Assembly (NCBI RefSeq): GCF_006539165.1
Contig: NZ_BJMM01000027.1
Coordinates: forward strand, 1-64,000
Reading direction: 5' to 3'
Source of the DNA: Streptomyces cacaoi
Lineage (GTDB): Bacteria; Actinomycetota; Actinomycetes; Streptomycetales; Streptomycetaceae
DNA: 64,000 bases
The notes under the pieces were generated by a model that did not search any database, was not told where the DNA came from, and saw only the letters and a list, made by a program, of their open reading frames with translations. Below are positions 17,804 through 26,707 of the stretch, in pieces. Each line of letters opens with the position of its first letter. Position 1 is the stretch's first letter. A program made the translations under genes and the position numbers.

Positions 17804-19750
17804 ATGACGCACGCCGAACGCCGGCAGTGGGACGTGGTGGTCATCGGCGCGGGCGGCGCCGGGCTGCGGGCCGCGATCGAGGCCCGGGAGCAGGGCCTGC
17901 GCACGGCGGTGATCTGCAAGTCGCTGTTCGGGAAGGCCCACACGGTGATGGCCGAGGGCGGTATCGCCGCCAGCATGGGCAACGTCAACGAGGGCGACAA
18001 CTGGCAGGTGCACTTCCGCGACACGATGCGCGGCGGCAAGTTCCTCAACCAGTGGCGGATGGCCGAACTGCACGCCCGGGAGGCCCCGGACCGGGTGTGG
18101 GAGCTGGAGACGTGGGGCGCGCTGTTCGACCGGACGAAGGACGGGCGGATCTCCCAGCGCAACTTCGGCGGGCACGAGTACCCGCGGCTGGCACACGTGG
18201 GCGACCGCACGGGCCTGGAGCTGATCCGCACGCTCCAGCAGAAGGTGGTCTCCCTCCAGCAGGAGGACTTCCGGGAGACCGGCGACTACGAGGCCCGTAT
18301 CAAGGTCTTCCAGGAGTGCACGGTCACCCGCATCGTCAAGGACGGCGAGCGGGTCGCGGGCGTGTTCTGCTACGAGCGCGAGAGCGGCCGGTTCTTCGTC
18401 GTCGAGGCGCCGTCGGTGGTGCTGGCGACGGGCGGCATCGGCAAGTCGTTCCAGGTGACGTCGAACTCCTGGGAGTACACCGGCGACGGGCACGCGCTGG
18501 CGCTGCTGGCCGGGGCCTCGCTGATCAACATGGAGTTCGTGCAGTTCCATCCGACGGGCATGGTCTGGCCGCCGTCGGTGAAGGGCATCCTCGTCACCGA
18601 GTCCGTGCGCGGGGACGGCGGTGTGCTGCGCAACTCCGAGGGCCGGCGGTTCATGTTCGACTACGTGCCGGACGTCTTCAAGGAGAAGTACGCGGAGACG
18701 GAGGAGGAGGCGGACGGCTGGTACGAGGATCCCGACCGGCACCGCCGCCCGCCCGAGCTGCTGCCCCGCGACGAGGTGGCGCGCGCCATCAACGCCGAGG
18801 TCAAGGCCGGGCGCGGCTCCCCGCACGGCGGTGTCTTCCTCGACGTCTCCACCCGGATGTCCGCCGAGACGATCAAGCGGCGGCTGCCCTCGATGCACCA
18901 TCAGTTCCGCGAGCTGGCGGATGTCGACATCACCGCCGAGCCCATGGAGGTCGGCCCGACCTGCCACTACGTGATGGGCGGCGTCGACGTCGACTCGGAC
19001 ACCGCGGCGGCGCAGGGTGTGCCGGGGCTGTTCGCCGCCGGTGAGGTCGCGGGCGGTATGCACGGCTCCAACCGGCTGGGCGGCAACTCCCTGTCCGATC
19101 TGCTGGTGTTCGGCCGGCGCGCGGGCCTGCACGCGGCCGAGTACGCCCGCGCGTGCGGGGACGACCGGCCCGTCGTCCGGGACGCCGAGGTGGACGCGGC
19201 GGCGGCCGAGGCGCTGCGCCCGTTCGGCACCGGGGCGGAGCAGGCCCCGCAGACGGCAGGCGGCGCGGGAAGCGCGGGGCCGCCGGAGAACCCGTACCAA
19301 CTGCACCAGGAACTCCAGCAGTCGATGAACGACCTGGTCGGCATCATCCGCCGCGAGGAGGAGATGGCGGCGGCGCTGGAGAGGCTGGCCACGCTGCGCG
19401 AGCGGGCCCAGCGGATGGCCGTCGAGGGGCACCGGCAGTTCAACCCGGGCTGGCACCTGGCGCTGGACCTGCGCAACATGCTGCTGGTCAGCGAGTGCGT
19501 GGCGCGGGCGGCGCTGAACCGCACCGAGTCCCGCGGCGGGCACACCCGGGACGACTTCCCCGACATGGACCGCGAATGGCGCCGCGCGAACCTCGTGTGC
19601 ACCCTCGCGGACGCCGCCGAGGACGTGCGCTCCGGGCGCATCGCGCTGCGCCGCCGCGAGATGCCGCCGATCCGCAGCGACCTCCTCGAACTCTTCGAGA
19701 AGGAGGAGCTGATCAAGTACCTGACCGACGAGGAGCTGACGACGAAGTGA
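17804..19750 (+). CDS. sdhA: Succinate dehydrogenase/fumarate reductase flavoprotein subunit
   Basis: Catalytic subunit of 648 aa oxidising succinate to fumarate. The FAD-binding Rossmann motif is VVVIGAGGAGLRAAIEAREQ near the N-terminus, and the covalent-flavin histidine is in FGKAHTVMAEGGIAAS. Substrate-domain landmarks are VQFHPTGMVWPPSVKGIL, TESVRGDGGVLRN and GSNRLGGNSLSDLLVFGRRA. A short Ala/Gly linker (QTAGGAGSAGPPENP) precedes the helical C-terminal domain. AAGGAT-type ribosome site before the ATG. Its TGA overlaps the GTG of sdhB. Confidence 0.97.
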   Translation: MTHAERRQWDVVVIGAGGAGLRAAIEAREQGLRTAVICKSLFGKAHTVMAEGGIAASMGNVNEGDNWQVHFRDTMRGGKFLNQWRMAELHAREAPDRVWELETWGALFDRTKDGRISQRNFGGHEYPRLAHVGDRTGLELIRTLQQKVVSLQQEDFRETGDYEARIKVFQECTVTRIVKDGERVAGVFCYERESGRFFVVEAPSVVLATGGIGKSFQVTSNSWEYTGDGHALALLAGASLINMEFVQFHPTGMVWPPSVKGILVTESVRGDGGVLRNSEGRRFMFDYVPDVFKEKYAETEEEADGWYEDPDRHRRPPELLPRDEVARAINAEVKAGRGSPHGGVFLDVSTRMSAETIKRRLPSMHHQFRELADVDITAEPMEVGPTCHYVMGGVDVDSDTAAAQGVPGLFAAGEVAGGMHGSNRLGGNSLSDLLVFGRRAGLHAAEYARACGDDRPVVRDAEVDAAAAEALRPFGTGAEQAPQTAGGAGSAGPPENPYQLHQELQQSMNDLVGIIRREEEMAAALERLATLRERAQRMAVEGHRQFNPGWHLALDLRNMLLVSECVARAALNRTESRGGHTRDDFPDMDREWRRANLVCTLADAAEDVRSGRIALRRREMPPIRSDLLELFEKEELIKYLTDEELTTK

Positions 19751-20616
19751 GCACTGCCGCGGATTCCGGCACCCGAGCCGGCGCGAAGGACGGCCCCGAA
19801 GGGGAGGACGCGGGCGGGGCGAAGGTGAACCCCGCGCCCGAGAGCGGAGGCGAGCGCTACGACGCGCACTTCCGGGTGTGGCGCGGGGATGCCGAGGGCG
19901 GCGGCCTGCGGGACTTCACCGTCGAGGTGAACGAGGGCGAGGTCGTCCTCGACATCATCCACCGCCTCCAGGCGACCCAGGCGCCGGACCTCGCGGTGCG
20001 GTGGAACTGCAAGGCGGGCAAGTGCGGTTCGTGCAGCGCCGAGATCAACGGCCGGCCGCGCCTGATGTGCATGACCCGGATGTCGGTCTTCGACCGCGCG
20101 GAGACGATCACCGTCACACCGCTGCGGGCCTTCCCCGTGGTGCGGGACCTGGTGACGGATGTGGGCTTCAACTACACCAAGGCGCGGGAGGTGCCCTCGT
20201 TCATCCCGCCGCAGGGCCTCGGCCCGGGCGAGTACCGGATGCAGCAGGAGGACGTGGGGCGCTCGCAGGAGTTCCGCAAGTGCATCGAGTGCTTCCTGTG
20301 CCAGGACACCTGCCATGTGGTCCGCGACCACGAGGAGAACAAGCCGGCCTTCGCGGGCCCCCGCTTCCTGATGCGCGTCGCCGAGCTGGACATGCACCCG
20401 CTGGACGCCGCCGAGGAGTCCGGCCTGGACCGCAAGACCAGCGCCCAGGACACCCACGGCCTCGGCTACTGCAACATCACCAAGTGCTGCACCGAGGTGT
20501 GCCCGGAAGGCATCAAGATCACCGACAATGCGCTGATCCCGCTCAAGGAGCGCGCCGCCGACCGCAAGTACGACCCCCTGGTCTGGCTCGGCAACAAGAT
20601 CCGCCGCCGGGCGTGA
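19747..20616 (+). CDS. sdhB: Succinate dehydrogenase iron-sulfur subunit
   Basis: Electron-transfer subunit of 289 aa linking the flavin to quinone. The start is the GTG at 19747, overlapping the sdhA stop (GTGA). The N-terminal plant-type ferredoxin domain carries Cys88, Cys93, Cys96 and Cys108 (WNCKAGKCGSCSAEING) for the [2Fe-2S] centre. The C-terminal domain has CIECFLCQDTCHVV (about residues 179-189) and CNITKCCTEVCPEGI (about 242-252) for the [4Fe-4S] and third centres. The first 30 residues are a disordered-looking Gly/Ala/Glu-rich extension. A strong terminator follows. Confidence 0.97.
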   Translation: MSTAADSGTRAGAKDGPEGEDAGGAKVNPAPESGGERYDAHFRVWRGDAEGGGLRDFTVEVNEGEVVLDIIHRLQATQAPDLAVRWNCKAGKCGSCSAEINGRPRLMCMTRMSVFDRAETITVTPLRAFPVVRDLVTDVGFNYTKAREVPSFIPPQGLGPGEYRMQQEDVGRSQEFRKCIECFLCQDTCHVVRDHEENKPAFAGPRFLMRVAELDMHPLDAAEESGLDRKTSAQDTHGLGYCNITKCCTEVCPEGIKITDNALIPLKERAADRKYDPLVWLGNKIRRRA

Positions 20617-20639
20617 CGCCCGTCCCGGCCCGCTCCCGC

Positions 20640-20677
20640 CGTCGGCCCGCGCCCGGTCTTCCGGGGGCGGGCCGACG
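20640..20677 (+). terminator. Terminator of the sdh operon
   Basis: Inverted repeat with an 11-bp outer stem (CGTCGGCCCGC) and a further 5-bp inner stem after one mismatch, 4-base loop TCTT, 24 bases after the sdhB stop. Confidence 0.8.
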
Positions 20678-20766
20678 CACGAGCACGCCACCCGGCGGAC
20701 GCGGCCCGCCGCCCGCCGCGCCGCCGGAGAGGACTTCCGGCGGTATCCCGCCCCGCCGGCGCCCCG

Positions 20767-20772
20767 TACCGT
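20767..20772 (+). promoter_or_regulatory. -10 element of the sensor kinase gene
   Basis: TACCGT ends 7 bases before the GTG at 20780; there is no ribosome site, so transcription is probably leaderless. Confidence 0.5.
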
Positions 20773-20779
20773 CGATGCC

Positions 20780-22594
20780 GTGGACGGACGGAACAGGACA
20801 AGGAGCCGCACATCCGGCGGCGGACGGACAGACGGCTGGATATCCGCCGCCGGCCGGGGTCCGCGCACGCTGCTGCGCCGGTGCGGACCGTCGGCCGGCC
20901 CGGTGCTGACCTGCGCGGCGGGCGTGACCGCCGTGGCGGCGGTGCTCGCCGATGTGCGGTGGGCGGTGGCGACGGCGCTGTGCGCCTTCGTCGCCGGCCG
21001 GCACCCCGGACGGGCGCTGCACGCCGCTTTCGCGCTGGCCGTGGTGCTCGCCGCGGACATGGCCGCGGTGCTCGCCGTGCCCGGGTGGCTGCCGGCGGGC
21101 AGCCGGTTCGTGGCCGTCGTGATCGGCGCCGGGATGCTGTTCTGGTTCGCCGGACGGCTGTGGCTCCAGTACGTCGAGCTGAGCCGGGCCGGGTGGGAGC
21201 GCGCCGAGCGGCTGACGCGGGAGCGGCGGCTGGTGGCCGCGCAGGCGCGGCTGCGTGAACGGGCCCGTATCGCCCGGGACATGCACGACGTGCTCGGCCA
21301 CGAGCTGAGCCTCCTCGCCCTCTCGGCGGGCGCGCTCAAGCTCTCCCCCGGGCTCGGCCCGGAGCAGCGGCGTGCCGCCGAGGACATCCGGGGCCGCGCG
21401 GAGACGGCCGTCGAGCGGCTCGGCGAGGTGATCGGGGTGCTGCGCGAGGAGCCCGCCACGGCTCCGCTGGCCCCGGCCGGAACCGCCGGGAGCCACGGGA
21501 GCGACGGGAGCCACGGGAGCGCCGGAGCCGCCGGGAGCGACGTGCGGCGGCTGGCCGACGAGGCGTCCGCCGCGGGTCTGCGGGTGCGGCTCCACATCGA
21601 GGGGGAACCGGAGGCCGTGCCGGACGCGGTGCTGCGGGCCGTGCACCGGGTGGCCCAGGAGGGGCTCACCAACGTCGCCCGGCATGCGCCCGGTTCGGCG
21701 GCCGTGGTGCGGGTGGCGTACGGCGGCGCCGCGTCCCGGGTGACGGTGGAGAACGACGCCCCGCCCGCCACCGGGCGCACGGGCGGGGCGCGTTCCCGGG
21801 GCGGGCACGGGCTCGTCGGCCTCGACGAGCGGGTACGCCTGGCCGGCGGCACCTTCGGGTGCGGCCCCCGCCCGGACGGCGGCTTCACCGTCCATGCCCA
21901 CCTCCCCCACCCGGGCCCCGGCCGCCCCGCGCCCCCGCCGCGGGACGTCCCGACCGGCGCCCGCCCCGGCCCGGAGCCCGCACCCGCGGACGGGGCAGCC
22001 GAACTGCCGGGCGACGGGCGGCCGTCCGGGACGGGCCGGGGAGCGGAGGAGTGGGGGCTCGCGCCGGTGCGACGGGCGGGGCGGCGGCGGATCGGCCGGA
22101 CGGTGCTGGTCGCGCTGACCGCCTCGCTGCTCGCGGCGACCGTGCTGGGCGCGGTGCTGACCTGGTGGGACATGCGGGTGGCCCAGCGCTCGGTGCTGGC
22201 CCGCGAGGACTTCGCCCGGCTGCATCCGGGGATGTCCCGCGCCGAGGTGGAGCCGTATCTGCCGGCCGAGCCGACCCGTCGGCGCACGGCCGGCACCCCG
22301 CCGGAGCCGGCGGGCGGCAACCTCTCGTGCGAGTACTACGTCATGACAGCCGACCCGTTCGCGGACGAGTCGGGCGACACCTACCGGCTGTGCTTCCGGA
22401 CACCCCGCGGCGCCGGGGACACGGCCGACAGCACCCTGCTGACGGCCGAGACACTGCGGGCGGGCGAGGCACGCTCGGCACACCCGCCGCGGCAGGAACC
22501 GCGTCCGGAAGCCCTGCCGGTGTCCCGGGCGGCGCCCGGGGCTGCGGCAGCGCCCGCGCTCCACGCACCACAGGAAGAAGGGGGAGGCCGGTGA
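20780..22594 (+). CDS. NarL-type sensor histidine kinase with extra C-terminal membrane segment and BamE-like domain
   Basis: Membrane sensor kinase of 604 aa. Three to four N-terminal hydrophobic segments (residues 40-125) precede a HisKA_3 dimerisation domain with phospho-acceptor His169 in ARDMHDVLGHELS. The HATPase domain shows the N-box QEGLTNVARHAPGS and a G-box HGLVGLDERVRL, ending near residue 375. The frame then continues through a Pro-rich linker into another hydrophobic segment (VLVALTASLLAATVLGAVL, about residues 440-463) and a terminal domain beginning LHPGMSRAEVEPYLPAEPT, which resembles the opening of BamE/SmpA-OmlA folds and contains two cysteines. That tail would be outside the membrane. 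Its stop overlaps the response-regulator start (GTGA), so the two are a coupled pair. Confidence 0.9.
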   Translation: MDGRNRTRSRTSGGGRTDGWISAAGRGPRTLLRRCGPSAGPVLTCAAGVTAVAAVLADVRWAVATALCAFVAGRHPGRALHAAFALAVVLAADMAAVLAVPGWLPAGSRFVAVVIGAGMLFWFAGRLWLQYVELSRAGWERAERLTRERRLVAAQARLRERARIARDMHDVLGHELSLLALSAGALKLSPGLGPEQRRAAEDIRGRAETAVERLGEVIGVLREEPATAPLAPAGTAGSHGSDGSHGSAGAAGSDVRRLADEASAAGLRVRLHIEGEPEAVPDAVLRAVHRVAQEGLTNVARHAPGSAAVVRVAYGGAASRVTVENDAPPATGRTGGARSRGGHGLVGLDERVRLAGGTFGCGPRPDGGFTVHAHLPHPGPGRPAPPPRDVPTGARPGPEPAPADGAAELPGDGRPSGTGRGAEEWGLAPVRRAGRRRIGRTVLVALTASLLAATVLGAVLTWWDMRVAQRSVLAREDFARLHPGMSRAEVEPYLPAEPTRRRTAGTPPEPAGGNLSCEYYVMTADPFADESGDTYRLCFRTPRGAGDTADSTLLTAETLRAGEARSAHPPRQEPRPEALPVSRAAPGAAAAPALHAPQEEGGGR

Positions 22595-23307
22595 TCCGGG
22601 TACTGGTGGCCGACGACGAGCCGATGGTCCGTACGGGAGTGCGGGCGATCCTGGCGACGACGGACGACATCGAGGTGACGGCGGAGGCCGGCGACGGGCA
22701 CGAGGCCGTCGAACTGGTCCGGCGGCACCGCCCCGATGTGGCGGTGCTCGACATCCGCATGCCCCGGCTCGACGGCATCGCCGCCGCGGAAGCGCTCGCC
22801 CGGGCGGCACCGGACACCCGCACCGTCGTGCTCACGACCTTCGGCGAGGACGACTACATCCTTAAGGCCCTCGGCGCGGGCGCGACCGGCTTCCTGCTCA
22901 AGGCCGGCCCGCCCGAGGAGCTGATCACCGGGGTGCGGGCGGTCGCCGAGGGCGCCGCCTATCTCTCACCGAAAGTGGCCGCCCGGGTCGTCGCCCATCT
23001 GTCGGCCTCCGGGGCCGGCCGCGCCGCCGGGCGCCGGGCCGACGCCCGGGAACGGGTCGCGGCCCTCACCGCCCGGGAACGGGAAGTGCTCGCCCATCTG
23101 GCCGCCGGGCTGTCCAACGGACGGATCGCCCGGCGGCTGCACCTGGCCGAGGCCACCGTCAAGGCGCACGTCAGCTCCGTACTGGCCCGGCTGGGCGTCG
23201 ACAACAGGGCCGCGGCGGCCGTCGTCGCGCACGAGGCGGGCATCGTCCCCGCCGTGCCCTCCGTGCCCGGCGTGCCCGGCGTTCCCGCCCCGCCGGGTCC
23301 CTCCTGA
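22591..23307 (+). CDS. NarL/FixJ-family response regulator
   Basis: Response regulator of 238 aa, partner of the upstream kinase. The receiver domain has the acidic pair in VLVADDEPM, the phospho-acceptor Asp54 in AVLDIRMPRLDG, and the switch Lys in FLLKAGP. The C-terminal LuxR helix-turn-helix is LTAREREVLAHLAAGLSNGR with HLAEATVKAHVSSVLARLG. The C-terminal tail is an odd Val/Pro repeat (VPSVPGVPGVPAPPGP). The last 342 bases overlap a gene on the opposite strand. Confidence 0.95.
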   Translation: MIRVLVADDEPMVRTGVRAILATTDDIEVTAEAGDGHEAVELVRRHRPDVAVLDIRMPRLDGIAAAEALARAAPDTRTVVLTTFGEDDYILKALGAGATGFLLKAGPPEELITGVRAVAEGAAYLSPKVAARVVAHLSASGAGRAAGRRADARERVAALTAREREVLAHLAAGLSNGRIARRLHLAEATVKAHVSSVLARLGVDNRAAAAVVAHEAGIVPAVPSVPGVPGVPAPPGPS

Positions 23308-24015
23308 GCCGGCCCGCCGGCGCCCGCCGCCGGCCAGCATGCCCAGCACCCGGTCCGCCGCCCAGGTGGCGGGGGTGCGCAGCGCCAGCGCGACGGCGAG
23401 GGCGATGCCGCCGCCCCACAGCGCGCCGGCCAGCACGTCGTGCGGGTAGTGCACGCCGAGCAGCACCCGCAGCAGGGCCGCCGCAGCGGCGAGCGGCAGG
23501 GTGACGACCGCCAGCCGGGGCCGGGCGGCGGCGAGGCCGCAGGCCAGCGAGGCGCCGATGGTGGAGTGGTTGCTGGGGAAGGACCAGTCGCCGGGCGGCG
23601 GGCAGTCCGCGACGGGGTCGGCGCCCGGCACCGCGCGGCACGGGCGCTCCTCGTTGATGACGAGCTTGAGCGCCTCGCTCCCGGCGTAGGCGAGCACCAT
23701 GCCGAAGCCGGCGAGTACGGCCCGGCCGAGCGCGGGGGCGTCCCCGGCCCGCAGCGTCGTCCACAACTGCCACAGCAGCAGCAGGCCGAGCAGCAGCAGG
23801 GTGCCCTCGGTGGCGGCTTCCATGAGGGTCGCGAGCAGTCCGGGTCCCTCGGACGCCGCCCCGCTCACGCTCAGATACAGCTCGGCGGACGCGCCGCCGG
23901 TGACCCGCACGGGGTTCGCTGCGCCCGGGCCGCCAGGCGCCAGCACGACGGCCGAGGTTCCGGCGACGGCGGCGGCACCGACGGCACCGAGCGTGGTTCG
24001 TGTCGTTCTTTGCAT
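22966..24015 (-). CDS. PAP2-family membrane phosphatase with long tail overlapping the response regulator
   Basis: Membrane phosphatase of the PAP2/undecaprenyl-diphosphatase-like class, 349 aa as read. Signal-like N-terminus, several membrane helices (TLLLLGLLLLWQLWTTL, AVLAGFGMVLAYAGSEAL) and the three phosphatase motifs: KLVINEERP, PSNHS (usual form PSGH) and LRVLLGVHYPHD. The recognisable domain ends near residue 225. The remaining 125 residues are Gly/His-rich and then run antisense to the convergent response-regulator gene for 342 bases before the first stop at 22966. The tail has the look of an antisense shadow, so the frame may be translated only because no stop intervenes. Substrate unknown. 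Confidence 0.8.
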   Translation of the reverse strand: MQRTTRTTLGAVGAAAVAGTSAVVLAPGGPGAANPVRVTGGASAELYLSVSGAASEGPGLLATLMEAATEGTLLLLGLLLLWQLWTTLRAGDAPALGRAVLAGFGMVLAYAGSEALKLVINEERPCRAVPGADPVADCPPPGDWSFPSNHSTIGASLACGLAAARPRLAVVTLPLAAAAALLRVLLGVHYPHDVLAGALWGGGIALAVALALRTPATWAADRVLGMLAGGGRRRAGSGGTRRGGNAGHAGHGGHGGDDARLVRDDGRRGPVVDAQPGQYGADVRLDGGLGQVQPPGDPSVGQPGGQMGEHFPFPGGEGRDPFPGVGPAPGGAAGPGGRQMGDDPGGHFR

Positions 24016-24301
24016 ACGCCGAACCTAGGCGTACTCCGGGCCTGGTGGTGACCCGGAAGTCGTGCGGGGACCCCCGACTTTCGGCCTATGTGCCGGCCGG
24101 GCCGGCCGCGGGGCGGTGAACTCCCGCCGGGCGGCGGCCTCTCGGGCCGTTCGGCCTCCGCGAAGCCTCCCGACGCGGCGGGTGTCGCGGGCGCGGCGGC
24201 CGTGCGGGACGTGCGCGTGCATCCCGTCCCGCGCCCCGAGCCGCCGCGCCTCAACTCCCCTCCTCCGTGGGCCGGTTCGGCACCGGTGCGGCCCCGGGCG
24301 C

Positions 24302-26527
24302 TCAGGCCGCGCGCCAGCCCGCCGTGCCCTGGGTGCCGGTGCGGGCCCAGTACAGCCGGCCGTCCAGGCCCAGCACGGCGACGTCACCGCCCCGGCCGCC
24401 GGGGGCCGGAACGCTCGCGGGCGCCCCGGCGAACAGGAAGCCCGTCCGGCTCCAGCGCACCCGTGCCGCGGCCGGCTGCACCCGGCCGGTCCTGCCGCGG
24501 CGCTCGTCGACGACGGCCGTCTGGAGGTCGCCGTTCCCGGCGCGTGCCGCGAGCAGCGTGCGGCCGTCGGGGAGCGGGGTGGCGGAGACGGGCCCGTAGC
24601 CGGCCGCGCCGCCCAGGTCGGTGACGCGCGCGGGCCGCACGGGTGCGCTGGAGCCGGAGGCGTCGCCGAGCGCGGCGGCGCCGATCCGGGCGGTGCGCAC
24701 ATGCCCGGTGACGGGTGCGCGCATGTGCAGCCGCACGGCCGCGTGCCCGTCGGGGTGCACCGCCACCCGGCCGGTGACGGCGGGCAGTCCGGTGGCGCGG
24801 GGGCCGGAGAGGGCGCCGCCGGAGCTGGGCCGGGTCCAGGCCAGCACGGTCTTGGCGGTGGTGGCGAACACGTAGAGGCGGCCGCCCTCGTCGACGCCGG
24901 CGGAAGGGGCGCCGTGCAGCCCGGTGCCGCCGAGCGCCTGCCACGGTGTCCAGGTGCCGTCCGGCTGCCGGGTCCTGGCGCTGAGCTGGTGGCGGCTGGT
25001 GCGGACCACGGCCGTCACGGTGCCGTCGGGGGTGACGGCGACGGCCGGTGCGCTGATGTCCGACAGGCCGGCGAGGTCGCCCGGTTCGGGTGTGCCGAGG
25101 GACTGCCAGGGCCCGAACCCGGAACCGCCGGACCCGCCGGCCGCCTGCACGGTCCAGCCGACCTCCTTGCGGTAGCCGCCGGGGCCGTCCTCGGTGACGG
25201 TGCGGGTGCCGAACAGGGCGGTCCGCCCGTCGGGCAGGTCGACGGAGGTGAGCGAGGGGTCGATGCCGGTGGCGGGCAGCAGGGTGGGCGCGTCCCACCG
25301 GGCGCCGGTGCCGGCCGGGCGGTGCCGGACGGCGATCCGGCCGTCGAGGACGGAGTAGGCGGTGAGCGAGCCGTCCTTCGCGGCGCGCAGCCAGGCCGTG
25401 GACTCGCCGTCGGTGTGCCGGATGCCGTGGGACCAGCCCAGGTGCTGGGTGCTCGGCACCATCTTCAGATCGCCGCAGCCGGCCGCGTACCGGCAGGCCC
25501 GCTCGGCCCGGTCGGCCCAGGCGTAGGTCTCCAGCGTGCGCAGCTTGCCACGGGCCGTCCGGCCGCCGAGGACGTGCGGCAGCCCGCCGTTGAAGTAGCC
25601 GAGGTAGGTCGAGACGGTGAAGTGCGGGGCGCGGCCGCGTGCCGCGTCGTCGGCGTGCCGGACGAGCGCCTCCTGCACGAACCGGGCGCCGGCGAAGTGG
25701 TCCTGGTGGTCGGCGTACTTGCCGTTGCGGTCCAGCCGGCCGGGGGTGGGGTCCTGCATCCGTATCTGTGTGGGGCGGAACCGCTGGAGATAGCCGACGA
25801 GGGTGTCGACGAGCTGGGCGCGGGTGTAGTGGAAGTTCCCGGTGACGGGCCCGGCGGAGCTGAGCTGGGAGCCGAGCCGGCGGGTCTCCCCGGTCCACAG
25901 TCCGTAGAGGCTGTGCGGGCGGTGCTTGGTGAGGCTGCCGGCCTCGCGCAGCAGGTTCCACACGAGGCGGACGTCCGGGTGGCCGCGGAGCGTGTCGAGT
26001 TCGGCGCGGCCCCCGCCGGCCGTGCGCAGGACGGTGCGCCGCCAGGCGGCGTCGCGGTCGCCCGTGGCCATCTCGGCGTAGGCGGCGCGTATCCCGTTCT
26101 GCCGTGCCTCGGTGTAGACGGCCTTGTCGCCCCGCTCGCCGCGCTTGCGTGCGGGGGCCGCCGCCCCGCGCACGTTCTTGCGTGGCGCGTTGACGCCGTC
26201 GCCCTCGCCGGAGGTCAGGAAGACGGTGGTCAACGGCCGCCCCGAGCGCAGCGACTGGGCCGTCTCCGGGTTGAGGAAGAAGAGGTCGTCGTCGGGGTGG
26301 GCGACGATCTGGAGCACGGACTCGGAGGTGCGGACCGGCTCGCCGGCGCCGGCCCAGGTGCCGGTGGGGACGGGTCCGGTCTCGTCGGCCGGGCCGCTCT
26401 CGTGCCGGGAGTGCGCCCGGTGCGCGCTCCGGTCGGTGGCGCATCCGGAGGCGCCGGCCAGGACGGTCGCGGCGCACACCAGGGCGGTCAGCCGCCGCCC
26501 GAGGGCGGCGCGGGGTATGAGGGGCAT
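24302..26527 (-). CDS. PIG-L family N-deacetylase lipoprotein with C-terminal propeller-like domain
   Basis: Predicted secreted zinc deacetylase of 741 aa. The signal peptide ends AGASGC, a plausible lipobox. The LmbE/PIG-L domain starts with the zinc motif IVAHPDDDLFFLNP (His77, Asp80) and has the further histidine motif ADHQDHFAGARF; members remove N-acetyl groups from sugar conjugates such as GlcNAc-inositols. From about residue 370 to the end there are repeated beta-type blocks (LGWSHGIRHTDGES, WQSLGTPEPGDLAG, WTPWQALGGTGLHG, VLGLDGRLYWARTG) that look like a beta-propeller or tectonin-like binding domain. It follows a glycosyltransferase gene on the same strand with a 180-base gap; a joint role in an exported amino-sugar polymer is possible. 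Confidence 0.88.
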   Translation of the reverse strand: MPLIPRAALGRRLTALVCAATVLAGASGCATDRSAHRAHSRHESGPADETGPVPTGTWAGAGEPVRTSESVLQIVAHPDDDLFFLNPETAQSLRSGRPLTTVFLTSGEGDGVNAPRKNVRGAAAPARKRGERGDKAVYTEARQNGIRAAYAEMATGDRDAAWRRTVLRTAGGGRAELDTLRGHPDVRLVWNLLREAGSLTKHRPHSLYGLWTGETRRLGSQLSSAGPVTGNFHYTRAQLVDTLVGYLQRFRPTQIRMQDPTPGRLDRNGKYADHQDHFAGARFVQEALVRHADDAARGRAPHFTVSTYLGYFNGGLPHVLGGRTARGKLRTLETYAWADRAERACRYAAGCGDLKMVPSTQHLGWSHGIRHTDGESTAWLRAAKDGSLTAYSVLDGRIAVRHRPAGTGARWDAPTLLPATGIDPSLTSVDLPDGRTALFGTRTVTEDGPGGYRKEVGWTVQAAGGSGGSGFGPWQSLGTPEPGDLAGLSDISAPAVAVTPDGTVTAVVRTSRHQLSARTRQPDGTWTPWQALGGTGLHGAPSAGVDEGGRLYVFATTAKTVLAWTRPSSGGALSGPRATGLPAVTGRVAVHPDGHAAVRLHMRAPVTGHVRTARIGAAALGDASGSSAPVRPARVTDLGGAAGYGPVSATPLPDGRTLLAARAGNGDLQTAVVDERRGRTGRVQPAAARVRWSRTGFLFAGAPASVPAPGGRGGDVAVLGLDGRLYWARTGTQGTAGWRAA

Positions 26528-26707
26528 GTACGGGTGCTTTCTGCATGCATGATCGCGTCGTCATACATGATCGTTCGGGGCGGTGGATGGATGTACGCAC
26601 CGTCCGTCTTTCCGCAGGCCGGGACGGTTCTGTGACACGGCAGGGCGGCAGCGGTGGCGCGCGCCGGTACGGCGCCGGCGGGACGGGTGCGGTGCGTGAG
26701 GGGTGAA
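26528..26707. other. Spacer between glycosyltransferase and PIG-L genes with a direct repeat
   Basis: Contains two copies of CATGATCG (26548-26555 and 26566-26573) in an unusually AT-rich patch directly before the PIG-L start, which may mark a promoter or regulator site. Nothing else was seen. Confidence 0.35.
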
